Assembly: GCA_944319935.1 (NCBI GenBank)
Contig: CALUFM010000001.1
Span: 434,001-498,000 of the forward strand
Reading direction: 5' to 3'
DNA from: an uncultured Prevotella sp.
Lineage (GTDB): Bacteria > Bacteroidota > Bacteroidia > Bacteroidales > Bacteroidaceae
Length of the DNA stretch: 64,000 nt
The translations under genes and the position numbers were made by a program. The notes below the pieces were generated by a model, which was not told the DNA's origin, made no database searches, and saw only the letters and a list, made by a program, of their open reading frames with translations. Below are positions 54,324-62,529 of this stretch, in pieces; the stretch's first letter is position 1; each line of letters starts with the position of its first letter.

Positions 54324-56776
54324 GAAAGACAATATTATCAACGGCGTTATTAGCCGTGGCATTCAGCACAGCATACGGCGCACCGCAGAAAGACAACAGC
54401 CACATCCTGTGGTACGACGAGCCAGCCGCGACATGGACGGAAGCCCTGCCCATAGGCAACAGCCGCCTCGGAGCGATGGTGTTCGGTTCGCCATCGTCAG
54501 AGAGGCTGCAGCTAAATGAAGAGACCATCTGGGCTGGACGCCCCAACAACAACGCCAACCCTGAAGCCTTGGAGTATCTGCCAAAGGTGCGCCAGCTTGT
54601 ATGGGAAGGCAAGTACAAGGAGGCACAAGACCTCGCCACGGCGCATGTCCAGGCCAAGACGAACAGCGGCATGCCCTACCAACCGTTCGGAGACTTGTAC
54701 ATAAATTTTCCCAACGCAAACGAATACACCAATTATTACCGCGAACTCAGCCTCGACTCGGCTCGCGCCGTGACACGTTACACATCCGGTGGAGTGACCT
54801 ATCAGCGCGAATACATATCCTCGCTGGCCGACAACGTGATATTAGTACACCTCACCGCGAGCAAGCCAGGCATGATAACATGCAACGCCCAGATGACCTC
54901 GCCGCAGCAAGACGTGACCATAAGGACTGAGGGCGACGAAATCGTACTCAGCGGAATAAGCGGCTGGCACGAAGGCCTGAAAGGAAAAGTCACATTCACC
55001 GGGCGCGCCACGGCAAAGGCCAAGGGCGGTAAAGTCAGCAGCCGCGACGGCGTGCTGCAAATCACGGGAGCCGACGAGGCCACCATCTACCTGACCATCG
55101 CGACCAACTTCAAACATTACGATGACATCAGCGGCAACGACACGCTGAAATCTGAAGAAACGTTGCGCCACGCAATGTTACAGACTTTCAAATCACACAA
55201 GGCGGCCCATGTGGCAAAATACAAGTCACAATACGACCGCGTAAAGTTCGACTTGGGCGAAGACATGTTCGCAAACATGACAACCGACATGCGCGTGGAG
55301 ACTTTCAAGCAGCACACCGACCTGCATTTGGTGGAGACATACTTCCAGTTCGGCCGCTACCTGCTAATCTGCACGTCGCAGCCGGGCACGCAGCCGCCAA
55401 CGCTCCAGGGCATTTGGAACGACAAGATGCAACCGTCATGGGACAGCAAGTACACCTGCAACATTAACCTGGAAATGAATTACTGGCCGGCGGAGCTGAC
55501 AAACCTCACCGAACTGAACGAACCGCTGTTCAGCCTCATCAAGGACGTTAGCGAAACAGGGCATAAGTCGGCACGCATAATGTACGGAGCTGACGGATGG
55601 GTGCTGCACCACAACACCGACATCTGGCGCGTAACGGGTGCTATTGACAAAGCCCCGTCAGGGCTATGGCCTACGGGCGGCGCATGGATGTGCCAGCACC
55701 TGTGGGAGCATTACCTCTACACGGGCGACAAGAAGTTCTTGGCCAGCGTTTACCCCATCATGGAAAACGCCGCAAGGTTCCTCAACCAAATCATGGTGCA
55801 GAACCCGTCGAGGAAATATTGGCTCATCTGTCCGAGCCTCTCTCCCGAGAACCAGCACAGGCACAAGGCAACCACGGCGGCCGGAGTGACAATGGACAAC
55901 CAACTCATTTACGACCTGTTCAACCACGTAATCGACGCCAACGAGATATTGGGCAAGACCGATGCCACGGCGTTCACTGACAGCCTGAAAGCCAAACTGG
56001 CAATGCTGCCGCCGATGCAGACGGGCAGTTGGGGGCAGTTACAGGAATGGAAAGACGACTGGGACAACCCTGACGACACCCACCGCCACGTGTCCCACCT
56101 GTACGGACTCTACCCGAGCAACCAGATTTCGCCGTTCCGCACGCCCGAGCTTGCCTCAGCCGCGCGCACATCGCTCATCCACCGTGGCGACCCCTCCACC
56201 GGCTGGAGCATGGGTTGGAAAGTCTGCCTGTGGTCACGCCTGCTCGACGGCAACCACGCTTGGAAACTCATAGGCGACCAGCTCACATTAGTGCGCAACG
56301 AAAAGAAGAAAGGCGGCACCTACCCCAACCTCTTCGACGCCCACCCGCCATTCCAGATTGACGGCAACTTCGGCTGCGCCGCCGGCATAGGCGAGATGCT
56401 CTTGCAGAGCCACGACGGATTCGTCTACCTGCTACCCGCCCTGCCTGACGACTGGAAGGACGGCAACGTAAGCGGTCTGAAAGCGCGCGGCGGCTTCGAA
56501 GTTGGCGTTGAATGGAAAGACAACAAGGTGACAAAAACCACCGTCAAGTCAGAACTTGGCGGCAACCTGCGCATACGTTCGGCCGTACCACTCAAGGGCA
56601 AGGGGCTCAAGAAGGCCAAAGGCGAAAACAAAAACCCGCTTTACGCCGTGCCCGCCGATGTGAAGCAGCAAATCAACGCGCCCGATGCCATCGAGCCGAT
56701 TCCCGCACAGAAGAGTACATATCTTTACGACATTAACACCAAGAAGGGCGAAACCTATACCTTTACGGCTATTTAA
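54320..56776 (+). CDS. GH95 family alpha-L-fucosidase/alpha-L-galactosidase
   Basis: This 818-residue protein has a signal peptide ([10 protein letters not shown]). An N-terminal beta-sandwich starts with [20 protein letters not shown] and [16 protein letters not shown], typical of GH95. An (alpha/alpha)6 barrel follows, with [53 protein letters not shown] and [22 protein letters not shown]95 inverting enzymes cut alpha-1,2-linked L-fucose or L-galactose. In RG-II degradation a GH95 enzyme removes terminal L-galactose from side chain A, the best guess here. Confidence 0.93.
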   Translation: MRKTILSTALLAVAFSTAYGAPQKDNSHILWYDEPAATWTEALPIGNSRLGAMVFGSPSSERLQLNEETIWAGRPNNNANPEALEYLPKVRQLVWEGKYKEAQDLATAHVQAKTNSGMPYQPFGDLYINFPNANEYTNYYRELSLDSARAVTRYTSGGVTYQREYISSLADNVILVHLTASKPGMITCNAQMTSPQQDVTIRTEGDEIVLSGISGWHEGLKGKVTFTGRATAKAKGGKVSSRDGVLQITGADEATIYLTIATNFKHYDDISGNDTLKSEETLRHAMLQTFKSHKAAHVAKYKSQYDRVKFDLGEDMFANMTTDMRVETFKQHTDLHLVETYFQFGRYLLICTSQPGTQPPTLQGIWNDKMQPSWDSKYTCNINLEMNYWPAELTNLTELNEPLFSLIKDVSETGHKSARIMYGADGWVLHHNTDIWRVTGAIDKAPSGLWPTGGAWMCQHLWEHYLYTGDKKFLASVYPIMENAARFLNQIMVQNPSRKYWLICPSLSPENQHRHKATTAAGVTMDNQLIYDLFNHVIDANEILGKTDATAFTDSLKAKLAMLPPMQTGSWGQLQEWKDDWDNPDDTHRHVSHLYGLYPSNQISPFRTPELASAARTSLIHRGDPSTGWSMGWKVCLWSRLLDGNHAWKLIGDQLTLVRNEKKKGGTYPNLFDAHPPFQIDGNFGCAAGIGEMLLQSHDGFVYLLPALPDDWKDGNVSGLKARGGFEVGVEWKDNKVTKTTVKSELGGNLRIRSAVPLKGKGLKKAKGENKNPLYAVPADVKQQINAPDAIEPIPAQKSTYLYDINTKKGETYTFTAI

Positions 56777-56906
56777 CAGACAGCAAACGAGCAGACAAGC
56801 GGACAGCGGCGCACGCCATCAAAAGCTTGCCTGCCCGTTTGCTATTGTAAAAGACGCAACACTCTTCCCACACAGTAAGACGCCAGCCTGAAGCCAGCCA
56901 TTTGCA

Positions 56907-57020
56907 CCCTTGCAACGGATTGACAATCAACAAGTTTGCAAAAAGCCGTCTTTTAGATCCTCAAAAGCCGTCTTTTGACACATGAAAGATGGCTTTTTGC
57001 AATACAAAAAAGCATCTTTT
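56907..57020. repeat. Family 1 repeat (copy h) with the best-preserved leader
   Basis: The leader GCAACGGATTGACAATCAAC plus AAGTTTGC (56911-56938) is followed by a 17-position stem, GCAAAAAGCCGTCTTTT (56938-56954) with 56984-57000. An extra CAAAAGCCGTCTTTTG unit lies in the loop. It lies in the 337-bp gap 56777-57113. Confidence 0.75.
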
Positions 57021-57043
57021 AAAGAACAATCAAAAAATATCCG

Positions 57044-57051
57044 TATCTTTG
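57044..57051 (+). promoter_or_regulatory. -7 promoter element of the GH140 gene
   Basis: TATCTTTG, 62 nt upstream of the ATG at 57114. It suggests that GH140 and the following genes can be transcribed apart from GH95. Confidence 0.7.
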
Positions 57052-57113
57052 CATACGTGCAAACGAAAACCTGTAAACTAACAATCATAAACCAAAAACC
57101 ACAACAACATAAC

Positions 57114-58547
57114 ATGAAAAGAAAGAACGTAATCTTTACCTTGGCGTTGCTGCTCATAGCGACGGCAGCCAACGCCGCAAGCAAAGTGTACAAGCCGTGG
57201 AGCAACGGACGGCTTGTAGTGTCGGAAAACAACCGTTACCTGGTGCATGAGAACGGCACGCCGTTCTTCTGGCTCGGCAATACGGCGTGGCTGCTGCCCG
57301 AAAGGCTCAACCGCGACGAGGTGGAATATTACCTCACAAACGAGCGCCTGAAAGGCTACAACGTGGAGCAAATCCAGGTGTTGAACGCCATACCGACGTT
57401 CAACGTCTACGGCCACGCCGCCAACAACGCCGAGTTTGACTTCAGCGAAGTGTCAAAGCCCGGCGTGTACGGCTACTGGGAACACCTTGACTTCATCGTT
57501 GACGTTGCCGAACGCAACGGCATCTACATCGCCATGGACTGCATCTGGGGCTCAATGATTAACCAGATGGACACCAAGAAGGCCGCCGCCCTCGGCACGT
57601 TCCTCGCCAAGAGGTACAAGGACAAGCCTAACATCATCTGGATGATTGGCGGCGACATAATGGGCGACAAGAAGCCCGAAGTGTGGGACGCGATGGCACG
57701 CGCCATAAAGAAAATCGACAAGACGCACGTAATGACATTCCACCCGAGAGGCCGCACGACGTCGGCATGGTGGTACAACGACCGCGAGTGGATGGACTTC
57801 AACATGTTCCAGAGCGGACACCGCCGCTACGGCCAGCGCAAAGGCGACGGCGACTACACAATCAAGGACAACACCGAGGAGGACAACTGGCGTTACGTTG
57901 ACATGAGCTTCGAGAAGAAACCGCTGCGCCCCGTCATCGACGGAGAACCGAGTTACGAGGACATCCCGCAGGGACTTCATGACTTCAACGAAGCCCGCTG
58001 GATGGACTATGACGTGCGCCGCTACGCTTATTGGGCGGTATTCGGCGGTGCATTCGGCCATACTTACGGCCACAACTCGGTGATGCAGTTCATCCGTCCT
58101 GGCGTGATGGCCTCATTCGGGGCCGAGAAACCATGGTGGGAAGCTATGGAAGACCCTGGCTACAACCAGATGAAATACCTGAAGTGGCTCATACTCAACT
58201 TCCCCTTCACGGAGCGCGTGGCTGACCAAAGCTGCATTGCCGGGCAGAACGGCGAACGTTACGACCGTGTAATAGCAACGCGCGGCAACGACTACATGCT
58301 CGTCTACAACTACAGCGGCAAGCCCATGAGCATTGACCTCACAAAGATAAGCGGCGCGAAGAAAAACGTTTGGTGGATGAACCCGGCGAACGGCGAACTG
58401 ACTTACCTCGGCGAATTTGACAGCAAAGTGACCGAGTTCTCTTACGATGCGGCTTACCTGCGCGGCAGCGACCGTGTGCTGATAGCCGTAGACTCAAGCA
58501 AGAACTACCTGAGCAAGACCGACAAACAAATACCTGAAAAAGAATGA
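57114..58547 (+). CDS. GH140 family apiosidase-type glycoside hydrolase (DUF4038)
   Basis: This 477-residue protein has a signal peptide (LALLLIATAANAA) and a TIM barrel of the DUF4038 type (FFWLGNTAWLLPERLNRDEV). A small beta-sandwich ends it. The likely acid/base is Asp181 in IWMIGGDIMGD, and the likely nucleophile is Glu278 in VIDGEPSYED. The 97-residue spacing equals what I recall for Asp187/Glu284 of BT1012, the RG-II apiosidase that defines GH140. It would cleave apiose from the galacturonan backbone to free side chains A and B. The next gene overlaps by 4 bp. Confidence 0.88.
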   Translation: MKRKNVIFTLALLLIATAANAASKVYKPWSNGRLVVSENNRYLVHENGTPFFWLGNTAWLLPERLNRDEVEYYLTNERLKGYNVEQIQVLNAIPTFNVYGHAANNAEFDFSEVSKPGVYGYWEHLDFIVDVAERNGIYIAMDCIWGSMINQMDTKKAAALGTFLAKRYKDKPNIIWMIGGDIMGDKKPEVWDAMARAIKKIDKTHVMTFHPRGRTTSAWWYNDREWMDFNMFQSGHRRYGQRKGDGDYTIKDNTEEDNWRYVDMSFEKKPLRPVIDGEPSYEDIPQGLHDFNEARWMDYDVRRYAYWAVFGGAFGHTYGHNSVMQFIRPGVMASFGAEKPWWEAMEDPGYNQMKYLKWLILNFPFTERVADQSCIAGQNGERYDRVIATRGNDYMLVYNYSGKPMSIDLTKISGAKKNVWWMNPANGELTYLGEFDSKVTEFSYDAAYLRGSDRVLIAVDSSKNYLSKTDKQIPEKE

Positions 58548-61500
58548 TACGCAAAGCACTTATAACGGCATTGGCCGTCATGCTGTGCCTTTCAGCCGAT
58601 GCGGCTAAGAAGAAAACGGGGAAAAAAGCACAGTTCCCTGTCACTGTGGTCGAGCTGAAGACTGAGCGGATGACCAATTCGATGAGCATAGACACGCCCC
58701 GGCCAAGGTTGGGATGGCTGCTGACTTCTGACAAGAAAGATGTCATGCAGACGTCTTACCGCATCATTGTGGCCTCGACCAAAGAGAAAGCCGAACGCCT
58801 TGAAGGCGACCTGTGGGACGCAACCGTCAACAGCGACCAGTCGCAATGGATTGAATATGGCGGCAAGGAACTGCGCAGCAACACGCCTTGCTACTGGCGC
58901 GTGAAGGTAAACACCACGCAAGGCGAGTCAGACTGGAGCGCAACGGCAATGTGGAATGTCGGCCTGTTGAACGAAGCCGACTGGAGCGGACATTGGATAG
59001 GGCTTGACAAGGCGATGCCATGGGACGTGGAAGACGTACACAGCCAGCTCTCGGCACGCTATCTGCGCACCGAGTTCAAGGTGGAGAAAGAAGTGCGCCG
59101 CGCCACGCTTTACATAAGCGGCTTGGGCATGTATGAGGCTTACATCAACGGAAAGAAGGTGGGCGACCAAGTGCTTGCACCCGCCCCTACCGACTATCGC
59201 AAGACCGTTCTCTACAACGCCTTCGACGTAACGCAGATGCTCGCCGCCGACAACGCCATCGGCGTGACCCTCGGCAATGGGCGTTACTACACTATGCAAC
59301 AGAACAAGAAGCCTTACAAGATAACAAACTTCGGCTATCCCAAACTCCGCCTGAATCTTGTAATAGAATATGCCGACGGAACAAAAAAGGTCGTTTCATC
59401 AAACAACAAGTGGAAACTGACCCCCGACGGGGCTATCCGCTCGAACAACGAGTATGACGGCGAAATCTACGACGCCCGCAAAGAGTTGAAAGGTTGGGCT
59501 ACAGTCGGCTACGATGACAGCAAGTGGATGTCGGCGGAACGTGTGGGCATTCCTTACGGAACGCTGCGCGGCGCGATGACACCCAACATGAAAGTGCTGA
59601 AGACCGTCAAGCCCGTAAGCGTCAAGAAGCATGGCGACAGCTTCATCGTTGACCTTGGCCAGAACATCGCGGGATGGTTGAAGACACGCATAGAAGGCGT
59701 CAACGCCGGCGATACTGTCAGTATCATATTCTCTGAAAACATCCATCCCGACGGCAGCCTCAACCGCGCCAACTTCCGCCATGCGCTGTCTACCGACAAA
59801 TACGTGGCCGACGGCACGGAGCAAGGCCGCTGGTGGTCACCCACATTCGTGTACCACGGCTTCCGTTACGCCGAAATCAAGGGATTGAAAGACCTTGACG
59901 CCGACGACATCATAGGCGAAGTGGTCAGCGACGAGATGGCCGTTACGGGTACGTTTGAGTCGTGCGACACTATCCTGAACAAGGTTTACAAGAACGCATA
60001 CTGGGGCATTCTCGGCAACTACAAGGGCATGCCGGTAGACTGTCCTCAACGTGACGAACGCCAGCCGTGGCTCGGCGACCGCACACGCGGATGCTTCGGC
60101 GAAGCTTTCATCTTCGACAACAACAACCTCTACGCCAAGTGGGCGCGCGACATTGTTGAGTCGCAACGTGAAGACGGGTGCATACCTGACGTTGCGCCGG
60201 CTTTCTGGAATTATTATTCAGACATCATAACATGGCCCGCCGCACTGCCTTTCTCGCTTGAGATGATGTACAACCAGTTTGGCGACGACAAGCCCCTGCG
60301 CCTGTATTACCCGGCTGTGAAGAAGTGGCTGGCGCACATGAAATACCAATACGGCAAAGATGGACTGATGCCGCGCGACAAGTTCGCCGACTGGTGTCTG
60401 CCACCAACCGACGAGAAAACCATCCACTGCCGCGACCCGAAGCGCACCACAGACGGCACTCTCATTGCGACAGCATACTATTATCAGCTCAACAAACTGA
60501 TGGAACGTTTCGCCACGATACTGTCAAAAGACACCGAAGCGGGCGAATATGCAGCCGAAGCGGCTATCGTCAAGGATGCTTTCAACAAGAAATTCCTCAC
60601 CGTAAACCGTGGCACAAGCCAAGTTCCGGGCGCGATGTTGTATCCAGACAGCACGTTCTACGGCAACAACACCACTACGGCCAACCTCCTTCCGCTTGTG
60701 TTCGGCATGATTGACGATGACTATGTGCGCTCAGAAGCAGAGAAAAACATCATCCACAACATCATTACCGTAAACAAAGGAATGATGCCCTGCGGCATAA
60801 TCGGAGGGCAATGGCTCATGCACGGACTCACTGACATGGGCCGCGCAGACATCGCATGGCTGCTGGCCACCAACAAGAAGTACCCAAGCTGGGGCTACAT
60901 GACTGAAAAAGGAGCTACTACAATATGGGAACTTTGGAACGGAGACACGGCCAACCCGAAGATGAACAGCGCAAACCACGTAATGCAGTTGGGCGACCTT
61001 ATCGCATGGCTGTATGAGGACGTGGCCGGAATAAGCAGTGACCTGAAGCGTCCGGGCTTCAAGCACATCATCATGAAGCCCGATTTCTCGGTTGACGAAA
61101 TGGACGACATAAAGGCTTCTTACAAGTCAATTTATGGCAACATCGTAAGCCGTTGGCGCAAGGACGGCGGCAAGCTGTACTGGCATGTGGAAATTCCCGC
61201 CAACACGACTGCCGAAGTTCATCTGCCAGACGGCACTGTCAAGAACATCGGTTCTGGTTCATACGACTTTACGGCGACGCTTCCAGTACAAGACGAGGCC
61301 GTCATCTCTGACGACTTCTTATACACACAAGCATCTTTCCCACAAGCCCATTCTGCCACAATCGCGGAGACTACAAAAGGCGATTTGGTTGCAACTTACT
61401 TTGGCGGAACAAGGGAACGCAATCCCGATGTGTGCATTTGGGTTAGCCGCAAACCAAAAGGCAGCGACAAGTGGCTTGAACCGCAGCTCGTGGCCGACGG

Positions 61501-62380
61501 CGTTTTCAAGACAGGAAGCGATGAGGCTAAACTCGCCGGACTGTCAGGACTCGACAGCACGAACGCAGCGGCGGCCAAAGGCCCCATCCTTGACAAGAAA
61601 GTACGCAACAACCCTGACGGCTGGCAGCGCAAGGCATGCTGGAACCCGGTTGTCTACCAAATCCCCGGCGGCGACCTTGTAATCTATTTCAAAATCGGCA
61701 ATAAGGTGTCAGACTGGACGGGCTGGATGGTCCGCTCCAAGGACGGAGGCAAGACTTGGAGCAAGCGCGAACCACTGCAAGAAGGCTTCCTCGGTCCAAT
61801 CAAGAACAAGCCCATCATCAATAAAGGGCGCATCATAGCACCGACAAGCATCGAGGAAGGCGGCTGGCGGCTGTATTTTGAATATTCTGACGACATGGGC
61901 AAGACATGGAAACGCACCGACTTCGTGAAAGCAGACGAAGGAGTGAAAGCCATACAGCCTGCCATCATGCTGCTGAACGACGGCCGGCTGGCCGCCGTGG
62001 CACGCACACGCAGCGAACGTGTGGGCATAACATACAGTTCGGACAACGGCGAGACATGGTCGAAACTCGAACTTATCGACACGCCTAACAACAACAGCGG
62101 ACTTGACGCCGTTACCTTGAAAGACGGGCGTCACGCCATGATTTGCAACGACAAGCCCATCCCCCACGGCATAAAGAACGGCAAAGGAGCGCGCACTCCG
62201 CTGTCTGTCCTCATATCAGACGATGGTGTCAACTGGCGTCATTGGGTGACACTTGAAGACTCGCCCATCAGCCAATACTCCTACCCGTCAATCATACAGA
62301 CCGAGGACGGCAAGCTGCATTGCATCTACACGTGGCGCAGACAGAGAATCAAGCACGTCGTGCTGGATATTAATAAATAA
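58544..62380 (+). CDS. GH78 alpha-L-rhamnosidase fused to a sialidase-like (BNR) propeller
   Basis: This 1278-residue protein has a short N-terminal signal (LAVMLCLSADA). Residues ~25-910 form a GH78 rhamnosidase, with beta-sandwiches then an (alpha/alpha)6 barrel. The barrel shows DLGQNIAGWLKTRIEG, DCPQRDERQPWLGDRTRG, and GATTIWELWNGD, which carries a catalytic glutamate. Residues ~915-1278 form a GH33-like propeller (AHSATIAETTKGDLVATYFG) with four Asp-boxes: SKDGGKTW, SDDMGKTW, SSDNGETW and SDDGVNW. RG-II chain C is rhamnose on Kdo, so a fusion that removes rhamnose and then the keto-sugar is plausible but unproven. Confidence 0.85.
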   Translation: MIRKALITALAVMLCLSADAAKKKTGKKAQFPVTVVELKTERMTNSMSIDTPRPRLGWLLTSDKKDVMQTSYRIIVASTKEKAERLEGDLWDATVNSDQSQWIEYGGKELRSNTPCYWRVKVNTTQGESDWSATAMWNVGLLNEADWSGHWIGLDKAMPWDVEDVHSQLSARYLRTEFKVEKEVRRATLYISGLGMYEAYINGKKVGDQVLAPAPTDYRKTVLYNAFDVTQMLAADNAIGVTLGNGRYYTMQQNKKPYKITNFGYPKLRLNLVIEYADGTKKVVSSNNKWKLTPDGAIRSNNEYDGEIYDARKELKGWATVGYDDSKWMSAERVGIPYGTLRGAMTPNMKVLKTVKPVSVKKHGDSFIVDLGQNIAGWLKTRIEGVNAGDTVSIIFSENIHPDGSLNRANFRHALSTDKYVADGTEQGRWWSPTFVYHGFRYAEIKGLKDLDADDIIGEVVSDEMAVTGTFESCDTILNKVYKNAYWGILGNYKGMPVDCPQRDERQPWLGDRTRGCFGEAFIFDNNNLYAKWARDIVESQREDGCIPDVAPAFWNYYSDIITWPAALPFSLEMMYNQFGDDKPLRLYYPAVKKWLAHMKYQYGKDGLMPRDKFADWCLPPTDEKTIHCRDPKRTTDGTLIATAYYYQLNKLMERFATILSKDTEAGEYAAEAAIVKDAFNKKFLTVNRGTSQVPGAMLYPDSTFYGNNTTTANLLPLVFGMIDDDYVRSEAEKNIIHNIITVNKGMMPCGIIGGQWLMHGLTDMGRADIAWLLATNKKYPSWGYMTEKGATTIWELWNGDTANPKMNSANHVMQLGDLIAWLYEDVAGISSDLKRPGFKHIIMKPDFSVDEMDDIKASYKSIYGNIVSRWRKDGGKLYWHVEIPANTTAEVHLPDGTVKNIGSGSYDFTATLPVQDEAVISDDFLYTQASFPQAHSATIAETTKGDLVATYFGGTRERNPDVCIWVSRKPKGSDKWLEPQLVADGVFKTGSDEAKLAGLSGLDSTNAAAAKGPILDKKVRNNPDGWQRKACWNPVVYQIPGGDLVIYFKIGNKVSDWTGWMVRSKDGGKTWSKREPLQEGFLGPIKNKPIINKGRIIAPTSIEEGGWRLYFEYSDDMGKTWKRTDFVKADEGVKAIQPAIMLLNDGRLAAVARTRSERVGITYSSDNGETWSKLELIDTPNNNSGLDAVTLKDGRHAMICNDKPIPHGIKNGKGARTPLSVLISDDGVNWRHWVTLEDSPISQYSYPSIIQTEDGKLHCIYTWRRQRIKHVVLDINK

Positions 62381-62385
62381 TAAAA

Positions 62386-62512
62386 AGAGTTAGAGGAGTT
62401 AAAGTAGTTGAAGACAATACCATCGTCAATTAAAAAACGGATTATAACTAAGTTAAGCAACAAAACATTCGACTTAACTACTCACAACGACTTTAACTCC
62501 TCAAACTACCTC
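62386..62512. repeat. GAGGAGTTAAAGT inverted repeat before the GH2 gene
   Basis: GAGGAGTTAAAGT (62392-62404) is exactly complementary to 62490-62502, with partial pairing on both sides. The arm shares AAAGTAGTTGAAG with the hairpin at 52949. Confidence 0.55.
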
Positions 62513-62529
62513 CCCAAACACCTAACAAC

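Noticed and set aside
4859..57020. CRISPR array from the repeated GGCCGTCTTT words
   Set aside because: Copies are scattered in separate gaps, are palindromic with variable stems, and show no regular spacing or cas genes.
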